Source: an uncultured Pleurocapsa sp. (GTDB lineage Bacteria; Cyanobacteriota; Cyanobacteriia; Cyanobacteriales; Xenococcaceae). Taken from it: 8,168 bases of DNA. The translations under genes and the position numbers were made by a program. How positions within the stretch are numbered: the stretch's first letter is position 1; every line of letters begins with the position of its first letter. The notes beneath the pieces were generated by a model. The model saw only the letters and a list, made by a program, of their open reading frames with translations. It made no database searches and had not been told where the DNA came from. Where the stretch lies: the NCBI GenBank assembly GCA_937884735.1, contig CAKZYI010000873.1, positions 1 through 8,168 of the forward strand, given 5' to 3'. Positions 1 through 6,481 of this stretch are shown here, in pieces.

Positions 1-857
1 AAACCAAGCAGATATCCATAATCTTTCTTAGTGCTTCGGATAAAGTAATGGACAAAGTTCAAGCTTTTGAAGTCGGGGGAGTAGACTATATTACCAAGCC
101 TTTTCAAGTCCCTGAAGTGTTAGCTAGGGTAGAAACTCAAATCAAAATCAGAAGATTCAATCAGATGAGGGAAAATCTCTCGAAGGCAATTGTTCACGAT
201 CTCAAAAACCCTCTTTCTATTATTACCCTCGCCAGTAGCTCTTTAGAACGGAGAAAATGCTTGGAGGGAAAAAACCTAGAGACGTTAAAAACAATAAACT
301 CTACGGCGCAACGTCTAGATTCTCTGCTTAATGACTTATTACTAGTGGCAAAAATGGATGCCGACTGTTTGACTCTACACAAAACTGAGGTAGATATTCA
401 AGAATTAATTACAGCTATTGCCACAAAATTTGAAATTGCTGCCACAGCGAAGGAAATCAAACTCATCAAAGATATGCCTGATAATAGTAAAAAAATATCA
501 GTCGATGTCAATCTATTTCAAAGAGCGATCGAAAATTTACTTTCTAACGCTTTAAAGTTTTCCCCTGTCAATAGTAATATTACAATTGAGCTTCGCTATA
601 TAAAAACACAAAAATTAGATCGACACAATGCTCCTCAAGTCCAAATCAAAATTATTGATCGGGGAATTGGCATTCCACCAGAATTACACCAACAAGTTTT
701 TGAACCTTATAACACAGGCAAGCATGTTAGCGGTGTGTCCCAAATTGGCTTAGGCTTAAGCTTTTGCAAAATGGTAATCGAAGCTCATCAAGGAAAAATC
801 TATATTGAAAATAATCATCCTCAAGGGGCAATTTTTGCGATCGCACTCCCTGAATAG
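1..857 (+). CDS. Hybrid receiver-histidine kinase, 5' end outside the window
   Basis: Two-component signalling protein: a response-regulator receiver domain followed directly by a histidine kinase. The frame is open from base 3, upstream of the first ATG at 48, and those upstream codons read IIFLSASDKV, the receiver beta-4 strand. So 48 is an internal Met and the true start is off the window. Counting from the ATG at 48: receiver end with the conserved Lys in YITKPF (K17); H-box HDLKNPL with phospho-acceptor H50; N-box ENLLSNALKF from about 162; G1 box DRGIGIPPE from 204; F-box VFEPY; G2 box GLGLSFCK from 234. No membrane segment is visible, so the protein is probably cytosolic and takes input through the receiver. 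The phospho-accepting Asp lies outside the window. The partner and signal are unknown. It ends 8 bp from the convergent radC-family gene. The domain call is very safe; the physiological role cannot be read. Confidence 0.95.
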   Translation, partial: TKQISIIFLSASDKVMDKVQAFEVGGVDYITKPFQVPEVLARVETQIKIRRFNQMRENLSKAIVHDLKNPLSIITLASSSLERRKCLEGKNLETLKTINSTAQRLDSLLNDLLLVAKMDADCLTLHKTEVDIQELITAIATKFEIAATAKEIKLIKDMPDNSKKISVDVNLFQRAIENLLSNALKFSPVNSNITIELRYIKTQKLDRHNAPQVQIKIIDRGIGIPPELHQQVFEPYNTGKHVSGVSQIGLGLSFCKMVIEAHQGKIYIENNHPQGAIFAIALPE

Positions 858-863
858 AACATC

Positions 864-886
864 CGTTATTCCCCCTGGGGAAAACG
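864..886. terminator. Hairpin between convergent genes, possible two-way terminator
   Basis: CGTT (864-867) pairs with AACG (883-886), and TTCCCC (869-874) pairs with GGGGAA (877-882), with a bulged A at 868. The hairpin overlaps the last codons of the radC-family gene and lies just after the kinase stop codon. Neither strand has a clear run of T after the stem, so a role as intrinsic terminator is only a guess from position. Confidence 0.3.
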
Positions 887-1597
887 CTGCCAGAGATCTG
901 TTCCCTGTCTTAAGCTTTGATAATTTCCGTTGCCCAAAATTAAATGATCTAGCAAGGGAATATCTAAATATTGCGAACCCTGTAATAACTGTTCTGTTAA
1001 ATAAATATCTTCAGGAGAGGGTTCAAGATTTCCTGACGGATGATTGTGAGCAATAATCAGCTTAGTTGCCCCTTGTTTGACAGTCTCGCGGAAGATTTCG
1101 CGGGGATGAATTAAGGTTTCTGTGGCTGTCCCTATAGTTAGAATTTTAGTGGCTAGCAAACAGTTTTTTACATCCAGCATCAATACAGCAAAACGTTCTT
1201 GACTTTGCCACATCAGATCGTTACTCAAGACTGCGGCAGCGGATGTGGGACTGTCTACGGCAACCCTTTCGTTCGGTCTAAATTTAAAGGTGCGCTTCCC
1301 CAATTCCACCGCTGCAATAATAGTAGCTGCTTTAGCAGGTCCAATACCAGGAATCTTCATCAATTCGCGGGGATGAACTTCCCGCAAAACATCTAGAGGG
1401 GCGCGTCTATATGTGCCTAATTCCTGTAGGATATGCTGGGCTAATCCAATCGCTGATAAATTGCCCCTACTTTGTCCTGTACCAAGTAAAATAGCTAGTA
1501 ATTCAGCCTCAGAAAGATTTTTTGCTCCCATCGCCATCAATCTTTCACGAGGACGTTCATTAGGAGGCAAATCAGCAATTCTCAGGCTATAAGTCAT
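866..1597 (-). CDS. radC: RadC-family JAMM/MPN+ domain protein (UPF0758)
   Basis: 243 aa, close to the usual 220-245 aa for the family. The N-terminal part begins IADLPPNERPRERL and carries a helix-hairpin-helix segment IPGIGPAKAATI (about 82-93). The C-terminal JAB/JAMM domain has a full zinc-binding signature: H184-N-H186, then S194 and D197 (HxHx7SxxD), with an upstream Glu at about 134 (QERFAVLMLD) that fits the catalytic Glu. The family was named for a DNA repair phenotype in E. coli that was later questioned. The metal-protease-like fold is clear but the in vivo substrate is not established. The ATG at 1597 fits the typical start of the family. It lies 69 bp downstream of pyrR on the same strand, so the two may be cotranscribed, although a weak promoter can be drawn in the gap. 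It converges with the kinase gene, 8 bp apart. Confidence 0.93.
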   Translation of the reverse strand: MTYSLRIADLPPNERPRERLMAMGAKNLSEAELLAILLGTGQSRGNLSAIGLAQHILQELGTYRRAPLDVLREVHPRELMKIPGIGPAKAATIIAAVELGKRTFKFRPNERVAVDSPTSAAAVLSNDLMWQSQERFAVLMLDVKNCLLATKILTIGTATETLIHPREIFRETVKQGATKLIIAHNHPSGNLEPSPEDIYLTEQLLQGSQYLDIPLLDHLILGNGNYQSLRQGTDLWQRFPQGE

Positions 1598-1634
1598 GAT
1601 AATAACTTAGACACAATAATAGTTATGTAACACA

Positions 1635-1664
1635 AATATAACCCAAAAAAATATTACAATTCAA
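1635..1664 (-). promoter_or_regulatory. Candidate sigma70-type promoter for the radC-family gene
   Basis: On the minus strand TTGAAT (1659-1664) is followed by an 18-base spacer and TATATT (1635-1640), about 38 bases upstream of the start codon at 1597. The match is fair in very AT-rich DNA, so chance occurrence is possible. If real, the radC-family gene need not depend on readthrough from pyrR. Confidence 0.3.
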
Positions 1665-1666
1665 AA

Positions 1667-2212
1667 TCATTCAGCTAAATGCTTGATCAACTCCACAGCA
1701 TCTCTGCTATCAATCTCATTAAAATACACTTTTACTTTTTCTTCTGAAGCTGTAGGTAACTTTTTACCAGTAAAGTCGGGATGAATTGGTAACTCCCGAT
1801 GTCCTCTATCCACCAACACAGCTAATCTAATTAATTGGGGTCTGCCATATTCAGTAACGGCGTTAAGTGCAGCGCGAATGGTACGACCCTTATAAATAAC
1901 ATCATCTACCAAAACTACGGTCTTTCCTGTAAGATCCAGAGGAATTTTAGTTTTAGCGGGAATTCGAGTCCGAATCTGATCGAGGTCATCACGATAAAAG
2001 GTAACATCGATCGCGCCAACAGCAATGGTAGTCTCTTCTAGTATTTCGATTTGTTTTGCCAATAAATGAGCCAGGGGAACGCCTTTAGTGTGGATACCCA
2101 ACAATACTATATTAGATAAATCTCCAGATGTTTCTACAATTTGAGAAGCCAGACGGTTGATGGTACGGCGGATCTCTTCAGCAGATAAGATAGTAACTAC
2201 TTGAGCTGGCAT
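1667..2212 (-). CDS. pyrR: PyrR: pyrimidine operon regulator / uracil phosphoribosyltransferase
   Basis: 181 aa, the normal length of PyrR. It has a type I phosphoribosyltransferase fold with the PRPP-binding loop VVLVDDVIYKGRT at about 99-111. Other PyrR blocks are the early LGIHTKGVPLA (38-48), DVTFYRDDL (69-77) and LVDRGHRELPIHPDFTGK (133-150), which separate it from general phosphoribosyltransferases. In Bacillus PyrR binds pyr mRNA in response to UMP/UTP and causes attenuation; it can also convert uracil plus PRPP to UMP. Whether the cyanobacterial protein regulates RNA is not known from this sequence. It starts at ATG 2212 and is divergent from pyrC, another pyrimidine gene, with 104 bp between the starts. 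That spacing supports a pyrimidine role but leaves no room for a typical attenuator. The radC-family gene follows downstream. Confidence 0.96.
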   Translation of the reverse strand: MPAQVVTILSAEEIRRTINRLASQIVETSGDLSNIVLLGIHTKGVPLAHLLAKQIEILEETTIAVGAIDVTFYRDDLDQIRTRIPAKTKIPLDLTGKTVVLVDDVIYKGRTIRAALNAVTEYGRPQLIRLAVLVDRGHRELPIHPDFTGKKLPTASEEKVKVYFNEIDSRDAVELIKHLAE

Positions 2213-2316
2213 GTTTTACAGTAATCGATGACCTTTCTTCAATTCTAGCTATTGCTTGGATAATCTAGTTCAATTTAATCTAAATCTATCCCCTATCTTT
2301 ATATTCCTAGTCAAAA
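2213..2316. promoter_or_regulatory. Shared divergent promoter region of pyrR and pyrC
   Basis: This 104-bp spacer must hold the start signals of both genes unless they are leaderless. Candidate -10 boxes are TAGAAT on the minus strand (2242-2247) for pyrR and TATATT on the plus strand (2300-2305) for pyrC; neither has a convincing -35 box at normal distance. The pyrC -10 candidate would give an extremely short leader. I see no terminator/antiterminator pair and no PyrR-type RNA site. No Shine-Dalgarno sequence precedes pyrC. Confidence 0.45.
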
Positions 2317-3339
2317 ATGGTTGATTCAGTCAGACAGGTAGTTATCAATTCGCCTTTAGATATGCACCTTCACTTTCGCGAGGGTGCAATGGCGCAAACA
2401 GTTATTCCTTTGAGTTCTTATTCTTTTGCAGGAGGGGTAATTATGCCCAATTTAGTTCCTGCGGTTAATAATTTTGAGCGTTTGACAGGATATTTGGCAG
2501 AAATCAAATCTATTGTGGGGGAAGATCTTTTTGAACCATATATGACCCTGTTTTTTAAACAGTATAGTTATCAAGAGCTAGAACAGTTTAAACCCCATAT
2601 TTTAGGAATCAAACTATATCCTGCTGGAGTGACTACCAATAGTGAAAATGGTGTAGCCGCAATCAACAAAACAGAAGCTACGATGAAGTACATGGAAGAG
2701 TTGGGAATTCCCCTTTTGGTACATGGAGAAACTCACGGCTTTGTTTTAGATCGAGAAAGATTATTTCTACCTATTTTTGAATATCTAGCAGATAAGTTTC
2801 CTAGGTTAAAAATTATCATGGAACACATTACTACTGCTGAGGCTGTAGCTTTGCTGGATAAACATGACAATCTTTATTCTACGTTTACTTTGCATCATCT
2901 GATTATCACTTTAGACGATCTGGCAGGTGGATTACTCAGACCACATTTATTTTGTAAACCTATTGCTAAACGTCCTGAAGATCGAGCAGCTCTATTAAAT
3001 GCTGCGGTTCAAGCCCATCCTAAACTAATGTTTGGTAGTGACTCTGCACCCCATCCTATTGATAAAAAAGAAGCTTGTGGTTGCGCTGCAGGAATATTTA
3101 CTGCACCCATTGCACTCCAGGCTTTGGTAGATTTGTTTGAACAACATAATGCCCTAGATAATCTGCAAGCATTCGTTTCGGATAATGCTCAAAAAATATA
3201 TGGTGTTACCCCACCGCAAAAATCAATAACTTTAGAATCAACACCCTATAAAGTACCTGAAATGTATGGAGAAGTAGTTCCTATGTTTGCAGGCAGAAAA
3301 CTTCCTTGGTCGATTACTAAAGTAAATAATTTGATTTAA
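2317..3339 (+). CDS. pyrC: Dihydroorotase, class II (homodimeric, E. coli PyrC type)
   Basis: Catalyses the reversible cyclisation of carbamoyl aspartate to dihydroorotate, step three of de novo pyrimidine synthesis, in the cytosol. 340 aa, close to the roughly 345 aa of E. coli PyrC. Zinc-site residues are in place: H17 and H19 in DMHLHFR, K99 in GIKLYPAG (the carbamylated bridging Lys), H136 in LLVHGE, H170 in MEHITT and D242 in GSDSAPH. NLVPAV follows the first strand, as in the class. The flexible-loop region and the late CGCAAGIFTAPIAL block also match class II. The ATG at 2317 is chosen because the protein then begins about 15 residues before the HxH motif, as expected. No clear ribosome binding site is present, which is common in cyanobacteria. 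It is divergent from pyrR. No hairpin terminator was found after the stop, only a short T run at about 3356-3361. Confidence 0.97.
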   Translation: MVDSVRQVVINSPLDMHLHFREGAMAQTVIPLSSYSFAGGVIMPNLVPAVNNFERLTGYLAEIKSIVGEDLFEPYMTLFFKQYSYQELEQFKPHILGIKLYPAGVTTNSENGVAAINKTEATMKYMEELGIPLLVHGETHGFVLDRERLFLPIFEYLADKFPRLKIIMEHITTAEAVALLDKHDNLYSTFTLHHLIITLDDLAGGLLRPHLFCKPIAKRPEDRAALLNAAVQAHPKLMFGSDSAPHPIDKKEACGCAAGIFTAPIALQALVDLFEQHNALDNLQAFVSDNAQKIYGVTPPQKSITLESTPYKVPEMYGEVVPMFAGRKLPWSITKVNNLI

Positions 3340-3421
3340 TAATCTAATAACTGCAATTTTTTCCATAGTCATACATATGAAATGGTAATTAACAATTTAT
3401 CCAATTATCGATTACCAGAAA

Positions 3422-3661
3422 ATGACTATGAAACTAACTTATAGAGGCATCAACTACAAAGCTCCAAAACAAGAAGTCAAAACAGATCTAATTGACAATA
3501 TTGTCTCTCTAGAAAAATATTTGACTGAAGATACTAAAAAAAGTAACAAAGTTATCCAGGTCAAACCGATTCACTACTATACCTATCGTGGTGTTAGCTA
3601 TACCAAGAATTTAGTTTTTGATAATCACACCAAGTTTTTGCTTGATATAGATCGCAAATAA
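3422..3661 (+). CDS. DUF4278 domain small protein
   Basis: 79 aa. The N-terminus MKLTYRGINY is the hallmark of DUF4278, a small cyanobacterial family of unknown function. The motif YRGxxY occurs twice: Y7-R8-G9-I-N-Y12 and Y55-R56-G57-V-S-Y60, so the protein looks like two copies of a short unit joined by a charged linker (about 14-48). Family members often begin exactly at the Met of MKLTYRG, which here is Met3 (ATG at 3428), so that is an equally good start. No signal peptide or membrane segment. An inverted repeat TGGTAAT/ATTACCA (3383-3389 and 3411-3417) ends 4 bases before the first ATG and could hide the start in mRNA. An in-frame-looking 14-codon ORF at 3665-3709 follows 3 bases after the stop but is too short to judge. 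Function unknown. Confidence 0.85.
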   Translation: MTMKLTYRGINYKAPKQEVKTDLIDNIVSLEKYLTEDTKKSNKVIQVKPIHYYTYRGVSYTKNLVFDNHTKFLLDIDRK

Positions 3662-3707
3662 GATATGAAGCAAAAAAACAAGGTCATTGATTTAGAATAT
3701 GAAACCT

Positions 3708-3756
3708 AAAAAAAAGACTACTAGTAGCTAAAGCAGACAGTCTCTAGCTACTAGTA
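3708..3756 (-). terminator. Intrinsic terminator on the minus strand
   Basis: TACTAGTAGCTA (3719-3730) and TAGCTACTAGTA (3745-3756) form a perfect 12-bp stem with a 14-base loop. Read on the minus strand the stem is followed by GTC and then eight Ts (the A run at 3708-3715). On the plus strand no T run follows. The classical form therefore points to termination of leftward transcription, yet no intact leftward gene lies between 3757 and 3936. It may also shield the 3' end of the DUF4278 transcript. Confidence 0.65.
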
Positions 3757-3789
3757 ATCATCCAAAAAATAAAGTGATAAATTTATTGA

Positions 3790-3879
3790 CTAAATATCTG
3801 ATGGATTGACATAGAAAGCAATACCATTACCGCCACCTTCTGGTTGATAATCAGGAGATTGCCAGAAGCATAGAAAAAG
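3790..3879 (-). pseudogene. Possible remnant of the 3' end of a leftward gene
   Basis: On the minus strand the 25 codons before the stop at 3790-3792 read FWQSPDYQPEGG and end GIAFYVNPSDI, a composition (Gly, Pro, Trp, Tyr) unlike translated AT-rich spacer. The frame is closed upstream by a stop at 3880-3882. The stop is 33 bases before the stem of the minus-strand terminator, the spacing expected for a gene end. I do not recognise the peptide. The rest of such a gene would have been lost where the rightward gene at 3937 now lies. The opposite strand is also open over part of this stretch (QYHYRHLLVDNQEIARSIEK, from about 3820), so the coding strand is uncertain. This is inference from a short stretch. 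Confidence 0.25.
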
Positions 3880-3936
3880 TTAAAGCTGTAGGATATAAAA
3901 AAAGATTTATGAAATTAATATTTAAATTTTCAATTT

Positions 3937-4701
3937 ATGAACATATATTCTATACTCAATCAAGCTCAACGGGAATGTGTTGCAGATGGTGAGTTCAAAA
4001 CCATATTAAATAATGAATCTGAGAAAACATTAGTCTTACTTTGGTCGCAGTTGGGTGACTTTGATAATCTAGAGTATGCTTGGTGGCTCAAACGAGAATC
4101 GGCAAAACTTGCAGCAAAAAGAATTATTGTAAAAGCAATTGGTATTGGCGATCGCAGTTCTGGTATCAAATTTTGTGAATATACGGGCTTCCCCTCGGAG
4201 TCGTTATATGTCGATCCTACTGCCGAAATTCATCGTCAATTGGGTCTTTATCAGGGTTTAACTCTCAAATTTCCTTTGTTATCAGCAAAAAACAGTGCTT
4301 TTATCAATCTGATGTTGATGTGTGCGGGTATTGGAAGTCCAGGGACACTATCTGAGGTATTTCGTGGCTATAAAGGCGATCGCAATGCGCCCCAGCTAAT
4401 TCCTAATGATGAAGTAGTAAAAGAGACTCCCTTACCTGCAATTAAAGGTTCTTTTTTTAAGCTAGCGGGAGGAGAAAACTTTCAACGTCCATTTGAACTA
4501 GCTACCCTCAGACTCCGCAACATGACTGAGGTATTGAGTAACTGGGATACATATGTCCCCGACTCAAGTTATCTAACTCAACGGGGAGGAACTTTTTTGT
4601 TTGGCGCAGAAGGAAAATTACTCTACGAACACCGCGATCGCAATATCTTGGGTTTCGCAGCCAACATGAGCAACCCCTTGTGTTTTCTTTATAACCTATA
4701 A
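3937..4701 (+). CDS. Peroxiredoxin-like protein (AhpC/TSA_2-type thioredoxin fold)
   Basis: 254 aa. It matches a protein type I recognise as widespread in cyanobacteria and annotated as AhpC/TSA or peroxiredoxin-like. Conserved-looking blocks: LGDFDNLEYAWWLKRE (39-54), IGIGDRSSGIKFCEYTGFP (68-86), YVDPTAEIHRQLGLYQGL (91-108), MLMCAGIGSPGTLSEVFRGY (126-145), RPFELATLRLRNMTEVL (184-200) and the C-terminal TFLFGAEGKLLYEHRDRNIL (219-238). The last block resembles the final strands of the AhpC/TSA fold. No CxxC or peroxidatic Cys sits where the first strand meets the first helix (LLWSQLGDFD). The only cysteines are C14, C80, C129 and C249, so peroxidase activity is not assured. No signal peptide. 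The stop codon and last residues lie within the left arm of the palindrome at 4691-4746. Converges with dgt. Exact role unknown. Confidence 0.85.
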   Translation: MNIYSILNQAQRECVADGEFKTILNNESEKTLVLLWSQLGDFDNLEYAWWLKRESAKLAAKRIIVKAIGIGDRSSGIKFCEYTGFPSESLYVDPTAEIHRQLGLYQGLTLKFPLLSAKNSAFINLMLMCAGIGSPGTLSEVFRGYKGDRNAPQLIPNDEVVKETPLPAIKGSFFKLAGGENFQRPFELATLRLRNMTEVLSNWDTYVPDSSYLTQRGGTFLFGAEGKLLYEHRDRNILGFAANMSNPLCFLYNL

Positions 4702-4746
4702 CCACACCGCTACGCGGAAGCGCGAAGCGGTGTGGCTATAGGTTAT
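4691..4746. repeat. 56-bp near-perfect palindrome, GC-rich core, between convergent genes
   Basis: Left arm 4691-4711 and right arm 4726-4746 are reverse complements over 21 positions with one mismatch (A4701 against C4736). The 14-base centre folds further: CGCG (4713-4716), GAAG loop, CGCG (4721-4724). The core 4702-4735 is about 71 percent GC in AT-rich surroundings. The left arm contains the last codons and TAA of the peroxiredoxin-like gene; the right arm ends 1 base before the dgt stop codon. It may block transcription in both directions, though neither side has a good T run. The make-up resembles the small palindromic repeats scattered in cyanobacterial genomes, but copy number cannot be seen here. 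Confidence 0.75.
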
Positions 4747-4747
4747 T

Positions 4748-6079
4748 TCAGTTCCAATTATCAAAAAAAGATCCTTGACTGACACCAATTAAACGACGAT
4801 ACTGCACTACTGCTTCCGTCTCGCTCAACCCCGCAATAATATCTACCGCCATCCTAGTTTTCTCTAAATTTATCTCGGTTTTGTTGTCAGCATTTTCTTC
4901 AATTTCTAAAAATTCTTTGACAAAACGAGCAGGAATAAAGCTGAGATCGCGATCGCGAATTGCTTCTAAATAAATTTCAAACAAGGTTTTAATAATTCTT
5001 TTTTGTCCGTATCTTTGCGTAGCTAAACGAGGATCGGAGATAACATACGACCACACAATACGTTGCAAGAATTTAAGCTCTTCTTCCCGATTACGGTTAT
5101 ATTTGAGATAACCACGATCGCCATATTCGGTACTCAATTCTACAGATTGAATATAAGTTTGAATTAATTGGGAGCTAATACGCTTAATTTGAGCTTTCTG
5201 TTCAAAAGAGCCTGGGCGATATTGCCCCTTGAGATTATAAGTAGCATCAAGAAAATTTTGAAATCGATGGGGATTGGCTTTAACCACTTTAGCCACGCGG
5301 TTGGGAGGCGACTCTTGTAGCCATGCGGTTATGAAGCGATCGAATTCATCCCAATCGGTTGCTAATAATTCTAGAGGAATTAAGCCAGCTAAATAAAAAT
5401 CTTCTAGATCGTGAACGCTATAGGTAATATCATCCGCAAAATCCATAATACTGGCTTCAATAGATTGAGTATCTTTGTCTTTTGGCTTGACGAATTCCAA
5501 AGCCTGAGAGTCTAAGCTGTAAATAGAATACTTGCGATGTCTCTTGCTAGAAATATCTGGCGATCGCAACCAAGGATACTTTAAGACAGCACGGAGAGTC
5601 GCCCTAGTAAGATTTAGACCATAATAATCAATACGGTGAATTGCCAACCTTGTTAGAATACGAAACGATTGAGCATTGCCCTCAAAACCGTCCGTTAACC
5701 CCGCCTTAACCGCACAATCATCTAATTGTTCCTCTGCGGTGTGACCGAAGGGAGGATGTCCCAAATCGTGGGCTAGAGCAGCAGATTCTACTACATCAGG
5801 ATCTACACCACCAATCACTATGGCTATTTCAGGTTGTTCTGCTACCAGTCTTTCTGCCAGTCTACGAGCTACCTGGGCTACTTTCAACGAATGAGTTAGA
5901 CGGTTATGAAAAACATGTCCTTCTTGAGGGGTAACTACTTGAGTAATTTGGGCTAACCGCCGAAATGCCGAAGAGTACAAAATGCGATCGCGATCGACTT
6001 GAAATGACTTGCGACTATCTCCTGGCTTATCTCCTTTATTTCCAAAAGGAGTATGTTGTCTTTGGTGTCTTTCCCACAT
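4748..6079 (-). CDS. dgt: HD-domain deoxynucleoside triphosphate triphosphohydrolase (dGTPase-like)
   Basis: Family members cleave dNTPs to the deoxynucleoside and triphosphate and so adjust dNTP pools; cytosolic. Starting at ATG 6079 gives 443 aa; the frame also has a TTG two codons upstream (6085), which is less likely. HD-domain metal ligands are visible: H63 in NRLTHSLKV, H104-D105 in LAHDLGHPPFGH, and the later Asp in MDFADDITYSVHDLED (about 213-228). The early RDRILYSSAFRRLAQITQV block and GFEGNAQSFRIL (131-142) are typical of the dGTPase family. It is shorter than E. coli Dgt (about 505 aa) and fits the dGTPase-like subgroup, whose members differ in nucleotide preference, so substrate is not certain. 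A terminator-like hairpin lies just upstream of the start, and the small winged-helix-like gene lies upstream on the same strand. It contains three HIP1 sites. Confidence 0.95.
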   Translation of the reverse strand: MWERHQRQHTPFGNKGDKPGDSRKSFQVDRDRILYSSAFRRLAQITQVVTPQEGHVFHNRLTHSLKVAQVARRLAERLVAEQPEIAIVIGGVDPDVVESAALAHDLGHPPFGHTAEEQLDDCAVKAGLTDGFEGNAQSFRILTRLAIHRIDYYGLNLTRATLRAVLKYPWLRSPDISSKRHRKYSIYSLDSQALEFVKPKDKDTQSIEASIMDFADDITYSVHDLEDFYLAGLIPLELLATDWDEFDRFITAWLQESPPNRVAKVVKANPHRFQNFLDATYNLKGQYRPGSFEQKAQIKRISSQLIQTYIQSVELSTEYGDRGYLKYNRNREEELKFLQRIVWSYVISDPRLATQRYGQKRIIKTLFEIYLEAIRDRDLSFIPARFVKEFLEIEENADNKTEINLEKTRMAVDIIAGLSETEAVVQYRRLIGVSQGSFFDNWN

Positions 6080-6094
6080 ATGCAATCAACAATT

Positions 6095-6127
6095 AAAAAG
6101 ACGTACTTTCCAATTTGATGGTACGCC
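6095..6127 (-). terminator. Intrinsic terminator or attenuator immediately upstream of dgt
   Basis: Read on the minus strand, GGCGTAC (6127-6121) pairs with GTACGTC (6106-6100) through seven base pairs including one G-U, with a 14-base loop, followed at once by TTTTT (6099-6095). This is the classical intrinsic terminator form. It ends only 15 bases before the dgt ATG at 6079. It could end transcripts from the small gene at 6238-6477, or act inside the dgt leader. Confidence 0.55.
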
Positions 6128-6237
6128 TTAACAAAGCTTTTAGCTCTTATTCAAACTAAAAAGATTACATAGAATTGAGGCACTCGCCCCCTAAATAAGA
6201 CGGGTAGGGGAAAAAATATTTAAACTGGTAAGTCTTA

Positions 6238-6477
6238 TTACAAAATCTCCAAATCCCAGGTAGAATTAAACTTAGCTTTGCCTTCTTCAACCAATTGCCA
6301 GGCAGCTTCTTTAAGAGTTCGATGAGACAGTTTAGCTTCAACTCCCAAATTCGATCCTAATTCCTGTAGGCTCATAGGGGTTTGATTTTCTTTCAATTCA
6401 GCCAAAACTAAATCTCTAGTCTGTTCTACTTGTCCGACAACAGATGGTTTCATGTGCTTGCAGTAATTAGAATTCAT
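6238..6477 (-). CDS. Small conserved-looking protein, winged-helix-like
   Basis: 79 aa from ATG 6477, or 71 aa from the internal ATG at 6453 (MKPSVVGQVEQTRDLV), which removes an eight-residue head of different character and may be the real start. The body reads as helix LVLAELKENQ, then MSLQELGSNLG (helix 2), SHRTLKEAAWQLVEEGKA (recognition helix region) and a beta-like end KFNSTWDLEIL. That order matches a winged helix-turn-helix, suggesting DNA binding or a protein-interaction wing. This is inferred from pattern only. No signal peptide or membrane segment. It precedes dgt by about 160 bp on the same strand, but a terminator lies between them, so cotranscription is doubtful. Direct repeats of ATATGTAG lie just upstream of its start. 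I recognise similar small proteins in cyanobacteria but no assigned function. Confidence 0.75.
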   Translation of the reverse strand: MNSNYCKHMKPSVVGQVEQTRDLVLAELKENQTPMSLQELGSNLGVEAKLSHRTLKEAAWQLVEEGKAKFNSTWDLEIL

Positions 6478-6481
6478 TCAA

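Noticed and set aside
805..1056. Plus-strand ORF overlapping the kinase end and the radC-family gene
   Set aside because: It lies antisense to clear radC-family coding sequence with its JAMM motif and shows no recognisable domain.
1199..1396. Plus-strand ORF antisense to the radC-family gene
   Set aside because: Fully inside well-supported coding sequence on the other strand; the translation has no family-like pattern.
1835..2041. Plus-strand ORF antisense to pyrR
   Set aside because: Overlaps the PRPP-binding region of pyrR; a shadow frame.
3806..3811. TTGACA resembling a -35 box upstream of the peroxiredoxin-like gene
   Set aside because: No -10-like sequence at 16 to 18 bases spacing, where the DNA is relatively GC-rich.
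3966..4169. Minus-strand ORF within the peroxiredoxin-like gene
   Set aside because: A shadow of the clear plus-strand gene, without motifs.
4508..4705. Minus-strand ORF across the end of the peroxiredoxin-like gene and the palindrome
   Set aside because: Shadow frame; Arg/Cys-rich composition typical of antisense translation.
6184..6213. CCCCTA/TAGGGG hairpin after the small winged-helix-like gene
   Set aside because: Six-base stem with no T run on the side downstream of the gene; the hairpin at 6095-6127 is the better terminator.
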